A DNA stretch of 64,000 nt from DATAGF01 sp963819845 (GCA_963819845.1 CAWFXQ010000012.1:62001-126000); one strand, 5' to 3'; positions 9,062 to 17,934 are shown, numbered from the stretch's first letter. Program-made: numbers and translations. Notes: generated from the sequence alone by a model not told the origin.

Positions 9062-9722
9062 GCCCGAGCCCGCAACGCTGCGGGCGGACGCGGCCCGGAA
9101 CCGCGAGCGGATCCTCGCGGCCGCGTCCGAGCTGTTCGCCGAGAGCGGCGCCGATCTCAGCGTCGACGAGATCGCGCGCCGCGCCGGCGTGGGTCACGCG
9201 ACGGTCTTCCGCCGCTTCCCCACCAAGGAGGACCTGGTCGTGGCGCTCTTCGAGCGCCGGCTGCTCGAGGTGGCCGCGGCCGCCGAGGAGGCCGAGGGGA
9301 TGGAGGACCCCTGGGAGGGCCTCCGCACGGCGATGGAGCACATCGCCGCCAAGCAGGTGCGCGACCGCGGCCTCTTCGAGGCCGTCGCCACCGAGGTGAT
9401 CGGCTCCCCCCGCCTGCGCGAGTCGCGCCGCCGCGTGATGGAGCCCTTCGCCCGCCTGCTGCGCCGGGCCCAGGACGCCGGCGCGGTGCGGGCCGACCTG
9501 GAGCCGCCGGACGTCATCTTCCTCGTGACCGCCGCCGGCCACGCGGCCCCCTGTCGCATCGACCTGCCGGACGTCTGGAAGCGCTATCTCGGGGTCATCC
9601 TCGACGGCATGCGCCCGGAGGGGGCCTCCCCCCTCTCGCCGCCGGCGCCGACGGTCGGCGAGCTCGACGGGGCCCTGGAGGAGGCCGCGGGCCGGGCGGA
9701 GCCGCGCGCGTCCCAGGTATAG
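9054..9722 (+). CDS. TetR/AcrR-family repressor, probably of the adjacent MFS pump
   Basis: A 222-aa protein with a TetR helix-turn-helix at residues 15-60 (RERILAAASELFAESG...SVDEIARRAGVGHATVFRRF). The C-terminal ligand-binding domain is of the SBD type often named after kstR2 or ramR-like regulators. The GTG start overlaps the pump's stop codon, so the regulator is translationally coupled to its likely target; the operon promoter lies in the 119 bp upstream of 7596. Confidence 0.88.
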   Translation: MSEPEPATLRADAARNRERILAAASELFAESGADLSVDEIARRAGVGHATVFRRFPTKEDLVVALFERRLLEVAAAAEEAEGMEDPWEGLRTAMEHIAAKQVRDRGLFEAVATEVIGSPRLRESRRRVMEPFARLLRRAQDAGAVRADLEPPDVIFLVTAAGHAAPCRIDLPDVWKRYLGVILDGMRPEGASPLSPPAPTVGELDGALEEAAGRAEPRASQV

Positions 9723-9811
9723 GAGCCCGGGACGGCGGGCGCTCACCGCCGGTCGGCGCCTCGCATGATGGCGACGCTCATGCGGTCACATCAGCGGCGG
9801 TTGCTACACCG

Positions 9812-11029
9812 TCAGGGCGTCGGGGGCGGCCCCGCCGGGACGACGACCACCGGCTCGACGTAGGGCACCACCTCGCGGAAGAGCCGCCGGCCCACCACCA
9901 GGATGAACACGGCCAGCGCCGTCGCGGCGATGGAGAACACGAGCAGGCTGCCGGTGAGCCCGATGCCGTCGGCCAGGTAGCCCAGGGCGACGGTCGGGAT
10001 CGTCCCGGCATAGGCGAAGGTGTAGACGAGCGACATCAGCTTGCCGCGCTCCTGTATCGGGACGATCGTGCCGGCGATCACCGTGCCGCCGAACAGGATG
10101 AAGCCGTTGATGAAGCCGATCGCGGCGGCGGCGAAGACCACCAGCCCCACGGCGTCGAGGCCCGCCGAGGCGACGATCAGGAACGACAGGACGGCCGAGC
10201 CCGTGACGCCGATGATGACGGCGCGGCGCGGCTCGAGGCTGCGCGCGACGAAGGGCGCGACGGCGCCGACCGCCAGCACGAGGAAGCCGATCAGCCCGAC
10301 GATCGCGAGGTTGTCCACGCCGAGGGTGTCGACGACGAAGATCGGCACCACCGACAGCACCGTCCCCTCCACGAAGCTCATCATGAATGCGGCAGGGGCG
10401 ATGAAGGTGAGGAAGCCGAGGGCCTGGCCCCTCGGCACGCCGATGCGGATCCGGAAGGGCCCGGGGGAGGCACGGCGCAGCAGGGTCTCCGACGCCGTCG
10501 CGATGGCGATCATCCCGATGACCATCAGCACGATGTGGATCTCGAAGACGAAGTGCCGCGGGTTGGCCGCGTACTGCGCCGTGATGCCGGCCACGCCGGG
10601 CCCGAGGCCGAAGCCGACCCGGAAGGCGACCCCCGCGAGCGCCGCCGCGAGCGCCTTGCTCTCGCGGCGGGCGTGGTCAACCACGAAGGCCGAGCCGACC
10701 CCCAGGAACCCGCCGATCGCCAGGCCCTGCAGCACCCGGCCGGCGAACAGCAGCGGCACCGACTCGGCCAGGGCGAACACCAGCGAGGCCAGCGTCATGA
10801 TCGCCATCGCCGGCAGCAGCAGCCGCTTGCGCCCGAGCCGGTCGCTCAGGTTGCCCGCGATCAGCATCGTCGGGCAGACCGTGATCGTGTAGGTCACGAA
10901 CAGCAGCGTCGCCGTGCCCGTCGAGAGGCCGAAGTCCTGCTGGTAGAGCGGCAGCAGCGGGGTGAGCGTGCTGGTCCCCATGGTGAGGACGAGCAGGCCG
11001 ATGAGGGCCTTCCACGAGCCGGAGGTCAC
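9812..11029 (-). CDS. MFS transporter (DHA1-like)
   Basis: A 405-aa, 12-helix major facilitator protein. The helix 2-3 motif is GNLSDRLGRKRLLLPAMAI, and helix 1 begins LIGLLVLTMGTSTLTPLLPLYQ. The GTG at 11029 is chosen because it gives the normal N-terminus and leaves 40 bp to the divergent TetR gene; the frame runs further up to 11140 but that would overlap the regulator. Substrate unknown. Convergent with the TetR gene at 9722 (89-bp gap). Confidence 0.85.
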   Translation of the reverse strand: MTSGSWKALIGLLVLTMGTSTLTPLLPLYQQDFGLSTGTATLLFVTYTITVCPTMLIAGNLSDRLGRKRLLLPAMAIMTLASLVFALAESVPLLFAGRVLQGLAIGGFLGVGSAFVVDHARRESKALAAALAGVAFRVGFGLGPGVAGITAQYAANPRHFVFEIHIVLMVIGMIAIATASETLLRRASPGPFRIRIGVPRGQALGFLTFIAPAAFMMSFVEGTVLSVVPIFVVDTLGVDNLAIVGLIGFLVLAVGAVAPFVARSLEPRRAVIIGVTGSAVLSFLIVASAGLDAVGLVVFAAAAIGFINGFILFGGTVIAGTIVPIQERGKLMSLVYTFAYAGTIPTVALGYLADGIGLTGSLLVFSIAATALAVFILVVGRRLFREVVPYVEPVVVVPAGPPPTP

Positions 11030-11069
11030 CGGGGAAAAATACCAGACGATCCAGTACGCTAATCCCGCG
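11030..11069. promoter_or_regulatory. shared promoter/operator region of divergent MFS and TetR genes
   Basis: These 40 bp between the two divergent start codons include an A-run (GGGGAAAAATACC) and TACGCTAAT, clearly AT-richer than the surroundings, as expected for overlapping divergent promoters. CCAGACG and CCAGTACG form an imperfect direct repeat. No clear palindrome was seen, so the operator itself is only inferred from the gene arrangement. Confidence 0.4.
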
Positions 11070-11669
11070 ATGGCCGCCGCCGCCACGACCGCCCGCCGCC
11101 CCGGCCGTCCGCGCTCGCCCGCGGTCAACGCCGCGATCATCGACGCCGCCCTGCGCCTGCTGGCGGCCGAGGGCTACGCGCGCATGAGCGTCAACGGCGT
11201 CGCCGCCGAGGCCGGGGTGAGCAAGGCGGCGATCTACCTGCGCTACCGCTCCAAGGCCGACCTGGCCACCGCGGCTCTGGCGCACCTGCGCGAGGCCGGC
11301 GAGGCCGACCCGACCGGCGACCTGCGGGCCGACCTCGTCGCCGAGCTGCGCCAGCTACGGCGCAACGCCGAGCGGGTGTCGGGCATGGCGCTGATCGGCA
11401 CCTGCCTGACGGAGGAGCAGCACACCCCCGAGCTCCTGCCCCTCTATCGCGAGCGCACCTCCCGCCCGCGCCGCGCCCGGCTGCGCGAGATGCTCGAGGC
11501 GGCCCGCGAGCGCGGCGAGATCGACGCCGGCGCCGACGTCGAGCCGGCGATCGACCTCTTCATGGGCGCTTACCAGGCGCGCTACCTCTCGGGGGAGCCG
11601 TTCACCCGGCGCTGGGAGGAGGGGATCGTGACCGCGCTCCTGCGCGGCCTCGGGGCCGGCGGGCCGTGA
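11070..11669 (+). CDS. TetR/AcrR-family regulator
   Basis: A 199-aa protein beginning at the ATG at 11070 with RRPGRPRSPAVNAAIIDAALRLLAAEG, then the helix-turn-helix SVNGVAAEAGVSKAAIYLRYRSKADL. The C-terminal part (TetR_C_11-like) ends near residue 195. Divergent from the MFS transporter over a 40-bp gap, so it most likely represses that gene and itself. The open frame extends upstream to 10962, but that part would lie inside the MFS gene. Confidence 0.88.
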   Translation: MAAAATTARRPGRPRSPAVNAAIIDAALRLLAAEGYARMSVNGVAAEAGVSKAAIYLRYRSKADLATAALAHLREAGEADPTGDLRADLVAELRQLRRNAERVSGMALIGTCLTEEQHTPELLPLYRERTSRPRRARLREMLEAARERGEIDAGADVEPAIDLFMGAYQARYLSGEPFTRRWEEGIVTALLRGLGAGGP

Positions 11670-11756
11670 CCCGGCGGTGACCTCCGCCCCCGGCATCCTT
11701 GTGCGGGGACGACAGCCTGGGGGAGGGTGGCGGAACGATGTTCCGCGAGGCCGTGA

Positions 11757-14474
11757 ATGGAGGCTGACCGGCCCGTGACCGGTGAGTCGGGGCCGCAGGA
11801 CACTCCGGCCTTCGACGCCTTCATCTCGTACAGCCACGCGGCCGACGGACGGCTCGCGCCGGCGCTCCAGGCCGGCCTGCAGTCGATCGGCAAGCCCTGG
11901 TACCGGCGCCGCATGCTCCGCGTCTTCCGCGACACGACCAATCTCGGCGCGTCGCCGGAGCTCTGGCCCTCGATCGAAGGCGCCCTCCGGCAGTCGCGGA
12001 GCCTCATCCTCCTCCTGTCGCCGGATGCGGCGAGCTCTCCCTGGGTCGAGCGCGAGGTGCGGTGGTGGCGGGCGCACCGGCCGGCGGAGCGTCCCTTCCT
12101 CGTCCTCACCGCGGGCTCGATCGAGTGGGACGGCGGCGCGGGGGACTTCTCGGCGGGCTCGTGCGTCCCGCCGGGCCTGCGCGGCTGGTACGAGAGCGAG
12201 CCCTTCTGGGTCTCCCTCGGCTGGGCGGCGAGCGAGCAGGACGTCTCGCTGCGCAACCCCCGCTTCCGCGACTGCGTCGCAGACCTGGCCGCGCCCCTTC
12301 GGTCGCTCCCGAAGGACGAGCTCATCGGCGAGGACATCCGCCAGCACCGGCGCGCCGTGAGGCTCGCACGCGGCGCTGTGGCCCTGCTCGCGCTCCTGCT
12401 CGTCGCGGCGGTCGGTGCGGCGGTCTTCGCCGTCGGGCAGCGCAACCAGGCGCGGGCGGAGCGGGACGTGGCGTTGTCGCGCCAGCTCGCCGCCCAGGCG
12501 GGGGACCAGCGGGGCGTCGACCCGGCCCTCTCGGCGCGCCTCTCCCTGGCCGCGTTCGCCCTCGCCGACACCATCGAGGCGCGCAGCGAGCTGCTCGGCC
12601 AGGCCGACCGCCGCGTCTACGTCCGGCGCGTCCTCCCGGACGCCGAGCCGGCGACCCCCGACGGCGACGAGGCGTGGTCGGAGGGGCCGGGCTTCGCCCC
12701 CGACGGGGCGACCCTGGTCGCCGGCGCCGCGGACGGGCGCATCGCCGCGACGGGGACGGAGGACGGTCGCGTCGTCGTCTGGGAGCTCGACGGGCGGCGG
12801 CCGATCGCGACGCTCGGGCGCGGCGGGGACACGGCGGTTCGCGCCGTCGCGCTGGGCCCCGGCGGACGGACCCTCGCCGCGGCCGCCGGCGACCTGATCA
12901 CGGTCTGGGACATCCCTCGGCGCCAGGCGATCTGGACGGTGCGCGCGGACGACGTCGTCTGGGCGCTGGCCCTCGGCCCCGACGGGCGCACCCTCGCCTC
13001 CGGCGGCGAGGACCGGGCCGTGACCCTCTGGGACGTCCCCGCGCGCGCGCGCCTGGCGACCCTCGGGCCGCCGGGCGGGCCGCTGCCGCCGCCGGGCGAC
13101 GAGCGCTACCTCGACCTCGCCCTGTCGTGGGTGCGGGCGCTGGCCTTCAGCCCCGACGGGCGCACGCTGGCGGCCGCGGGGCCCGACCGGCGCGTCAACG
13201 TCTGGAATGTGCCGGCGCGACGGCTGACGGCGCGCCTCCGCGGGCACGCGCTCGACGTGTGGGCGGTCGCCTTCAGCCCCGACGGGCGACGGATCGTCTC
13301 CGGCGGCAACGACCGCGCGGTCATCCTCTGGGACGTCGGGCGGCGGCGGCGGGTGGCCCGGTTCGGCGAGCACACCCAACCGGTCCAGGCCGTGGCGTTC
13401 GCCCCCGACGGGCGCACCGTCGCCTCCGCCTCGGACGCGGGCGTCATCGTGAACGAGACCGAGGACCGGACGGTCATGCCGCGGCGGCACGCCGGCAGAG
13501 CGCAGGCGGTGGCCTTCGCGCCCGGCGGGGCCCTGCTCGCCTCGTCGGGCCTCGACCGCGGGGTGTTCCTCTTCGACCACGAGCGGCGCCGGCGCGAGGC
13601 GCTCCTCGTCAGCGACACCGTCGTCGGCGGTCTGTCCGAGCGCTTCGGCGGCCTGCCGAGCGCGGCGTTCAGTCCGGATGGCACGCTTCTGGCCTCGGGG
13701 ACCGACGACGGCATGGTCATCCTGTGGGACGCCGAAAGCGAGCGTGAGCTCGTCGCGCTGCCCGCGAACGAACCGGGGGAGTTCTCGCTGGTCGCAGGAC
13801 TCGCCTTCAGCCCCGACGGACGCACGCTCGCATCGGGCACCGAGCAGGGCACGATCGCCCTGTGGGACGTCGCGAGCCACGATCGCCTGCGCCTGCTGCC
13901 CGGCGCCACCGAGCTCCTCGCGCTGGCCTTCGCGCCGGATGGGACAGCCCTCCTCTCGGCCGAGGGCGACGGCGTGGTGGTCCGGGACGTGGCCGGGCAG
14001 GCAGCCGACCGGACGGTCGCGCTCGACGCCGCCATGGAGGCCGCCGCGTTCAGCCCCGACGGCGCCACCTTGGCGACCGCCGGGCTCGACGGGGCGTTCG
14101 ATCTCTGGGACCTCGGGCGCGGGCGGCGGCTCGCGACCCTGCGCGGCCACTCGGAGTCGATCGGGGGGCTCGCCTTCAGCCCCGACGGGAGGACCCTGGC
14201 GAGCGCCTCCGGCGACCTCACGGTCGGGCTCTGGGACGTGGCGCGGCGGCGCGAGCTCGGCTACTTCTCCGCGCCGGAGACGCCCACCAGCCTCGCCTGG
14301 ACCAGCGACGGCCAGCGCCTCGCGTTCGGGCAGTTCGACGGCACCGTCGTCGTCCGCGACGCAGGGCTCGACGCGTGGCGCCGTGGCCTCTGCGAGATGG
14401 TCGGCCGAGGCCTCGACGAGGAGGAATGGGCGGAGTGGGTCGGAGAGGCCGACCATCGCACGACCTGTCCCTGA
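11757..14474 (+). CDS. TIR-transmembrane-WD40 protein
   Basis: A 905-aa protein. Residues 18-150 are a TIR domain (FDAFISYSH at the first strand, RVFRDTTNLGASPELWPSIEGAL with the likely catalytic Glu, then LILLLSP and a WVEREVRWW helix). A membrane helix is at about 208-228, then a short coiled segment (NQARAERDVALSRQLAAQAG), then about 12 WD40 repeats from about 300 to 890 with the recurring FSPDGRTLASG...LWDV pattern. Bacterial TIR domains can cleave NAD+ or signal to defence effectors; WD40 propellers bind proteins. Whether this one is defensive or a cell-surface signalling protein cannot be told. It stands alone directly upstream of the tRNA-Lys integration site. Confidence 0.85.
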   Translation: MEADRPVTGESGPQDTPAFDAFISYSHAADGRLAPALQAGLQSIGKPWYRRRMLRVFRDTTNLGASPELWPSIEGALRQSRSLILLLSPDAASSPWVEREVRWWRAHRPAERPFLVLTAGSIEWDGGAGDFSAGSCVPPGLRGWYESEPFWVSLGWAASEQDVSLRNPRFRDCVADLAAPLRSLPKDELIGEDIRQHRRAVRLARGAVALLALLLVAAVGAAVFAVGQRNQARAERDVALSRQLAAQAGDQRGVDPALSARLSLAAFALADTIEARSELLGQADRRVYVRRVLPDAEPATPDGDEAWSEGPGFAPDGATLVAGAADGRIAATGTEDGRVVVWELDGRRPIATLGRGGDTAVRAVALGPGGRTLAAAAGDLITVWDIPRRQAIWTVRADDVVWALALGPDGRTLASGGEDRAVTLWDVPARARLATLGPPGGPLPPPGDERYLDLALSWVRALAFSPDGRTLAAAGPDRRVNVWNVPARRLTARLRGHALDVWAVAFSPDGRRIVSGGNDRAVILWDVGRRRRVARFGEHTQPVQAVAFAPDGRTVASASDAGVIVNETEDRTVMPRRHAGRAQAVAFAPGGALLASSGLDRGVFLFDHERRRREALLVSDTVVGGLSERFGGLPSAAFSPDGTLLASGTDDGMVILWDAESERELVALPANEPGEFSLVAGLAFSPDGRTLASGTEQGTIALWDVASHDRLRLLPGATELLALAFAPDGTALLSAEGDGVVVRDVAGQAADRTVALDAAMEAAAFSPDGATLATAGLDGAFDLWDLGRGRRLATLRGHSESIGGLAFSPDGRTLASASGDLTVGLWDVARRRELGYFSAPETPTSLAWTSDGQRLAFGQFDGTVVVRDAGLDAWRRGLCEMVGRGLDEEEWAEWVGEADHRTTCP

Positions 14475-14536
14475 GCCGGCGCGGCCCTCCCCGGCCGGGC
14501 CATCCCCGCGCCCCCGCGTCGGGCACAATCGACAGC

Positions 14537-14609
14537 GGGCCGTTAGCTCAGCTGGTAGAGCAGGGGACTTTTAATCCCAAGGTCGCAGGTTCGATCCCTG
14601 CACGGCCCA
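14537..14609 (+). tRNA. tRNA-Lys (anticodon UUU)
   Basis: A 73-nt cloverleaf: acceptor GGGCCGT pairs ACGGCCC (14602-14608), D arm GCTC/GAGC, anticodon loop CTTTTAA with TTT at 14570-14572, T arm GCAGG-TTCGATC-CCTGC and discriminator A. The top pair of the anticodon stem (G27/A43) is a mismatch. CCA is not encoded. The 3' half from CTTTTAA onward recurs three times downstream, marking it as the target of site-specific integration; the intact copy is the reconstituted gene at the left end. Confidence 0.95.
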
Positions 14610-14672
14610 TCGTGAGAACCCGGCATGGCTACGAGTTTCTCGCTCACCTGGCCCTCGCGCCGGGAGCGCCCG

Positions 14673-14694
14673 TGTAGGCAGGTTGTAGGCAGGT
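14673..14694. repeat. tandem 11-bp direct repeat next to the tRNA
   Basis: The unit TGTAGGCAGGT occurs twice back to back, 64 bp after the tRNA. Short tandem repeats at this position are typical of integrase arm-type sites of elements inserted in tRNA genes. Its sequence differs from the GAGAC arrays at the other repeats. Confidence 0.4.
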
Positions 14695-14878
14695 CTGGGC
14701 GGCGGCCCGGAAATGGAACTCGCTGGCGTCCTTCGCTCGCGGAAGGGTTTCGCTCTTGCCCTCGCCCTCCGGCCTCGAGACGCTCGCGCCCCCTCCTGCT
14801 ACGGTGTCGCACAGCCGAGGAGCAGGCTCTCTGTGATACAGAGCCGGTCCTGGGTTCCGGCCTCGCCTGGATTGCGTC

Positions 14879-15598
14879 ATGTTCGCGGGCACCGCTCCTG
14901 TGGGCGATCCTCACCTGGTCCACCCCGACGGCGAGGGTTCCATCTCCGCGGCCCTGCAGGACCAGGTCGGGCGCTGGCTGTTCGTGCATGTCGCCCAGGT
15001 CGTCCTCGCCCCGTTCCTGGCCTTCGCCGTCTTGCTGCTGCTGCGGGGGATCGAATCCCTGGCCGCCACGATCAGCCGCGTCGCGCTCCTCTTCTGGCTG
15101 GTCTTCTTCAGCACCTACGACGCACTGGTCGGAATCGCCAGCGGGGTCCTCGTCAGGCAGGCAACAGCGTCAGCGGGGAGGAGCGGGCGGCCTTCGCCGA
15201 GGCGGCCGACTTCCTCTTCGACAGCCACATCGGCGGGAACATCTCGTGGTTCGCCGTCGTCGCGGCGGTGGCGTGGGTCACGGTCGCACTCGGAGCCGCA
15301 GTGGGCCCTGCGCGGGGCGGGGGCGAACTGGCTGACGACCGCCGCGGCAGCGCTCTCGGCCCTCTTCGCGTTCCACTACGGTTACGCCGCCTTCGTCGGG
15401 CTGATCGCGCTGATCGTGGCCGCCTTCCTGTGGGAACGAGGCGGGTCAGTCGGGGGTCGCCCCTCAGGCGGCTGTACCGACCCCGTAGCGCTGCCGGGAG
15501 CCCTTCACCACGGCCCGGCGCGACGCCCGCTTCTGCTCGGGGCGCTGACGGGTCGCCGCCGCCCACCGGGCCCGCGCTGGGCCGCTCGGACCTCGTAA
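14879..15598 (+). pseudogene. membrane protein of unknown function, two frameshifts
   Basis: Corrected product is about 240 aa with four or five membrane helices. It starts MFAGTAPVGDPHLVHPDGEG at the ATG at 14879 and continues with helices LFVHVAQVVLAPFLAFAV and ALLFWLVFFSTYDALVGIA. Near 15155 the coding frame moves by -1 (GNSVSGEERAAFAEAADFLFDSH, then helix ISWFAVVAAVAWVTVALGAAV), and near 15305 it returns by +1 (NWLTTAAAALSALFAFHYG, AAFVGLIALIVAAFLWERG). Coding sense after both joins is good, so this is a real family, but none I can name. First gene after the tRNA. Confidence 0.55.
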
Positions 15599-15833
15599 CG
15601 CAGCCTCAGACTGCCACGCTCCGGCTAACCCGCGGGAGCAGAACGCCTTGGCCGAGGCGGTGCCCGGCCTGCCCGCAAGGGATTCGGAGTCCCTGAGTGG
15701 AGCTCAGAGCCCGCGCAGTCCGCGGTCGCCCACCCGCCTTGCCCCCACGCCAGCCCGGCCCCACGTGCAGCGGCTGGTCGCGTATTCGCTCCCCATTCCG
15801 GAAGACCGATTCAGAAGTCTGTCGGACTGATGC
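15599..15833. other. non-coding stretch
   Basis: No frame here has convincing coding character on either strand and no RNA gene is seen. It separates the membrane protein from the promoter at 15834; with that promoter and operator the gene-free stretch is 321 bp. Confidence 0.4.
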
Positions 15834-15862
15834 TTGACGCATAAGGACTCCTGTGTTTAAAT
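15834..15862 (+). promoter_or_regulatory. sigma-70-like promoter
   Basis: A -35 box TTGACG (15834-15839), 17-bp spacer and -10 box TTAAAT (15857-15862) stand out in GC-rich sequence, 58 bp ahead of the start codon of the 163-aa gene. Confidence 0.6.
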
Positions 15863-15864
15863 GC

Positions 15865-15901
15865 TCGTATCGATTGGTCACCAAGGAATCGATCGGTACG
15901 A
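15865..15901. promoter_or_regulatory. inverted-repeat operator candidate
   Basis: Imperfect palindrome with arms TCGTA...CGATT and AATCG...TACGA around a GGTCACCAAGG centre, lying immediately after the -10 box and so overlapping the likely transcription start. The position suits a repressor site. An RNA hairpin in the leader is the alternative. It ends 18 bp before the start codon and just before the AGGAGA ribosome site. Confidence 0.5.
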
Positions 15902-15919
15902 GACAGGAGAAGATCCAAG

Positions 15920-16411
15920 ATGAACACGCACCCCACAGACGAGTGGATCACGATCCCCGTCCCCAAGCGCGTCGCGCCTGCTGTGTACGCCCTCATCGCC
16001 CAGGAGATGGGCATGGGCAGCACCGCGGCCGACGTCACCGACAACCCGCCCCACGAGAACACCGCGTGGACCGATGCGGAGATCGACCGGGCCATCGACG
16101 AGTCGCCAGCTGGGATGAAGGCGCTCTTCGAGAAGCTGGCCCAGAACGCCGGCGAGTGGCTGAACTCCAACCAGCTGGCCGAGGCGCTCCAGACCCGCCT
16201 GGAGCACTTCGGGGGCACCAACAAGCCCGAGGCCGACTGGAACAGCGTCGCGGGGACCCTCGGGGCCTTCGGGCACCGGAGCCAGGGCCGCTACGGCAAG
16301 AAGCAGTGGTTCTGGGACACCAGGAGGGACGCCGAGGGCTTCTACGTCCACCGCATGTCGGAGGAGGACGCCGAGAGGGTCCTCGCCCGGCTCGAGGAGA
16401 GGGGGTCCTAG
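15920..16411 (+). CDS. conserved-looking hypothetical protein (163 aa)
   Basis: A 163-aa acidic, Trp-rich soluble protein with no signal peptide. Start ATG at 15920 has AGGAGA 9 bp upstream. The middle (TAWTDAEIDRAIDESPAGMKALFEKLAQNAGEW) is helical, and the end (GRYGKKQWFWDTRRDAEGFYVHRMSEEDAERVLARLEERG) resembles small winged-helix/DNA-modifying-enzyme accessory modules, but I cannot name a family. It has a strong promoter, a palindromic operator candidate and its own terminator, so it is an independently controlled single-gene unit inside tandem segment 1. Confidence 0.7.
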   Translation: MNTHPTDEWITIPVPKRVAPAVYALIAQEMGMGSTAADVTDNPPHENTAWTDAEIDRAIDESPAGMKALFEKLAQNAGEWLNSNQLAEALQTRLEHFGGTNKPEADWNSVAGTLGAFGHRSQGRYGKKQWFWDTRRDAEGFYVHRMSEEDAERVLARLEERGS

Positions 16412-16435
16412 GCGATGACCATGCCGATCATCAGC

Positions 16436-16480
16436 AACGAAGAAGCCAAGGGGCGGCCGGGAGGCCGCCCCTTCTTCGTT
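16436..16480 (+). terminator. strong hairpin terminator
   Basis: Perfect 11-bp stem (16448-16458 with 16463-16473, loop GGGA), extended after a bulge by a 7-bp stem AACGAAG/CTTCGTT. It starts 25 bp after the stop of the 163-aa gene. The T-run is short (CTTCTTCGTT). A small open frame from 16414 crosses it, but the symmetry argues for a terminator. Confidence 0.65.
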
Positions 16481-16771
16481 CCATCAGCGGCCGGAGTCAC
16501 GACCGGGCAGCCCGTCGCCGGGGTCCACCTGGAGGACTGGGCAGCCTGCTGGCGCGCGCCGTAGGCGAGACGGTCGGCGGGACGGCGCGGGAGGCTGCTC
16601 GTCTGCGTCAGCCGCTCCGGCCAGGGTGCGCGGCCTGCATCGCCCGCTGGGATGAGCTCAGCTCGGGCGCGGCGGGCCAGGTCCAGTCACCGCCACGCCC
16701 GTTCGCCGGGGCTGCCCAGCCCGCCACCTGGGCGGCTGGGTGCCGGCGCTCGGCCACCTGGGCCCGCAGCG

Positions 16772-16996
16772 TCAGCTACCCGGTTCGCGTTGCCTGACGG
16801 TCGGCCGCCACGAGCGCAGGCGGTCCAGCTCGCCCCTGAACCACGCCGTCCCGGCGGCGTTGAGCTCGGCCTCGGTGGGCTTGGGCGCGGCCTCGACGGC
16901 CTAGTGCCGCTCCACCGCCTCGCGCAGCTGCTGCTCGCGGGCGGAGAGCTGCTCGCGCTTGGCCTCCCTCATCGACTGCTGGTCCGGGTCGCCCAT
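16772..16996 (-). pseudogene. small phage-like protein with an in-frame stop
   Basis: Start ATG at 16996 gives a charged helix-rich product (MGDPDQQSMREAKREQLSAR and on), stopped by a TAG at 16903-16901. The same frame goes on sensibly (AVEAAPKPTEAELNAAGTAW) to a TGA at 16774, for about 74 residues in all. A substitution error or real decay could explain the stop. It is the last of three minus-strand small genes that look like a phage or satellite remnant. Confidence 0.35.
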
Positions 16997-17021
16997 CAGC
17001 CGGTGGTGAAGTAGTCCATGG

Positions 17022-17321
17022 CTAGTCCTCGTCGCTGCCTGGCAGGTGGATGTTGATCCGCTTCTCCTTGCGGCTGAACGTGCCGCCGAAATGGTTCGAG
17101 TACCACAGCTTGCGGCGCTGCCACCAGGTCAGGTTGGGGTAGCGCTTCTTGGAGAATCGGAGCGGCAACGGCAGCGACGACTGGTTCAGTAGGTCGCAGT
17201 GGCGCGTCGCCTCCGCCCGGCTGGAGAAGCGGCCAATGATCTCCTGCTTCTTCGTGTCCTCAATGCCGATGAGGTTCTCCGGCCCCAAGCCGACGAGTCG
17301 ATATCGCTTGGCCTCAGTCAT
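17022..17321 (-). CDS. small hypothetical protein, phage-like
   Basis: A 99-aa basic protein starting at the ATG at 17321, which overlaps the stop of the upstream coiled-coil gene (ATGA). It reads MTEAKRYRLVGLGPENLIGI at the start and has a Trp/Arg-rich tail (NLTWWQRRKLWYSNHF), a composition seen in small DNA-binding or virion accessory proteins. No family recognised. Confidence 0.55.
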   Translation of the reverse strand: MTEAKRYRLVGLGPENLIGIEDTKKQEIIGRFSSRAEATRHCDLLNQSSLPLPLRFSKKRYPNLTWWQRRKLWYSNHFGGTFSRKEKRINIHLPGSDED

Positions 17322-17934
17322 CACCCCGCCACCCGCAGCTGGGAGTGGGCGACCGGCACGGGCGGCGGGTTGTCGAGCAGGTCCACGATGGCCACCAGCC
17401 CGTCGAGGAGCTGGCCCGCGCTGTGGCGCTCGCGGCTCTGGCCGACCGGCTTGCCCATCAGGGGCCAGCCCGGCGAAGGGGCGCACCCGGCCCTCGGCTG
17501 CTCCGTGGAGCCACGCGGCCACCGCCTCCACCTCCTCGACCGCCGCCAGGGCGTCGCGGGGGGCGGCGGCGCAGCGCGGCGCGCGCCTTGGTGCGGTCGG
17601 CCTCGATGGCGGCGAGCAGCTCGGGCGCGCCGGCCACCACCCGCTGGCGCACGTCCTCCAGGGCCGCCTGGAGGGCCGCCCGCGCGTCGGCGTGTGCCGC
17701 CTGCGCGGCCTCGCTGGCGGCCTGGGCCTCGGGGGCCGTGGGCGGCGCGGCGCGGCGCTGGGCACGGATGGCGTTGACGCGCTCGGCGGCGTCGGCCGCC
17801 TGGGCCTCGACGTAGGCGGCCTCGGCCGCCATCGCGGCAGCGCCGCGCTCGGCCACGAGGGCCTCCAGGCGCTGGAGCTCATCGCGCTCCCGGCTGAGGG
17901 CCCGAAGGTCGGGGAGGACGAGAGTGCGGGCCAT
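17321..17934 (-). pseudogene. coiled-coil protein, two frameshifts
   Basis: ATG at 17934 with AGGAG upstream. The product is a long Ala/Glu/Arg-rich coiled coil (LSRERDELQRLEALVAERG through ALEDVRQRVVAGAPELL). A +1 shift in a C-run near 17575 leads to RDALAAVEEVEAVAAWLHGAAE, and a second +1 shift near 17465 to MGKPVGQSRERHSAGQLLDG, ending in a TGA that overlaps the next gene's ATG. About 204 aa after joining. It recalls phage scaffold or tail accessory coiled coils, but the role is unknown. Confidence 0.5.

Noticed and set aside
12800..14200. Regularly spaced repeated DNA resembling a tandem or CRISPR-like array
   Set aside because: The repetition is the WD40 FSPDGRTLAS codon pattern inside one gene; no CRISPR repeats or cas genes occur in the window.
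11355..14528. A 1,057-aa minus-strand open frame
   Set aside because: Antisense of the TIR-WD40 gene; Arg/Gly/Pro/Asp-rich shadow of WD40 codons without domains.
14543..14989. Small frames containing RDRTCDLGIKS or FNPKVAGSIPARP at each tRNA copy
   Set aside because: These are translations of the tRNA sequence itself, a common annotation artefact.
16414..16561. A 49-codon frame after the 163-aa gene
   Set aside because: It crosses a near-perfect terminator hairpin and has no ribosome site; the coding sense is probably chance.
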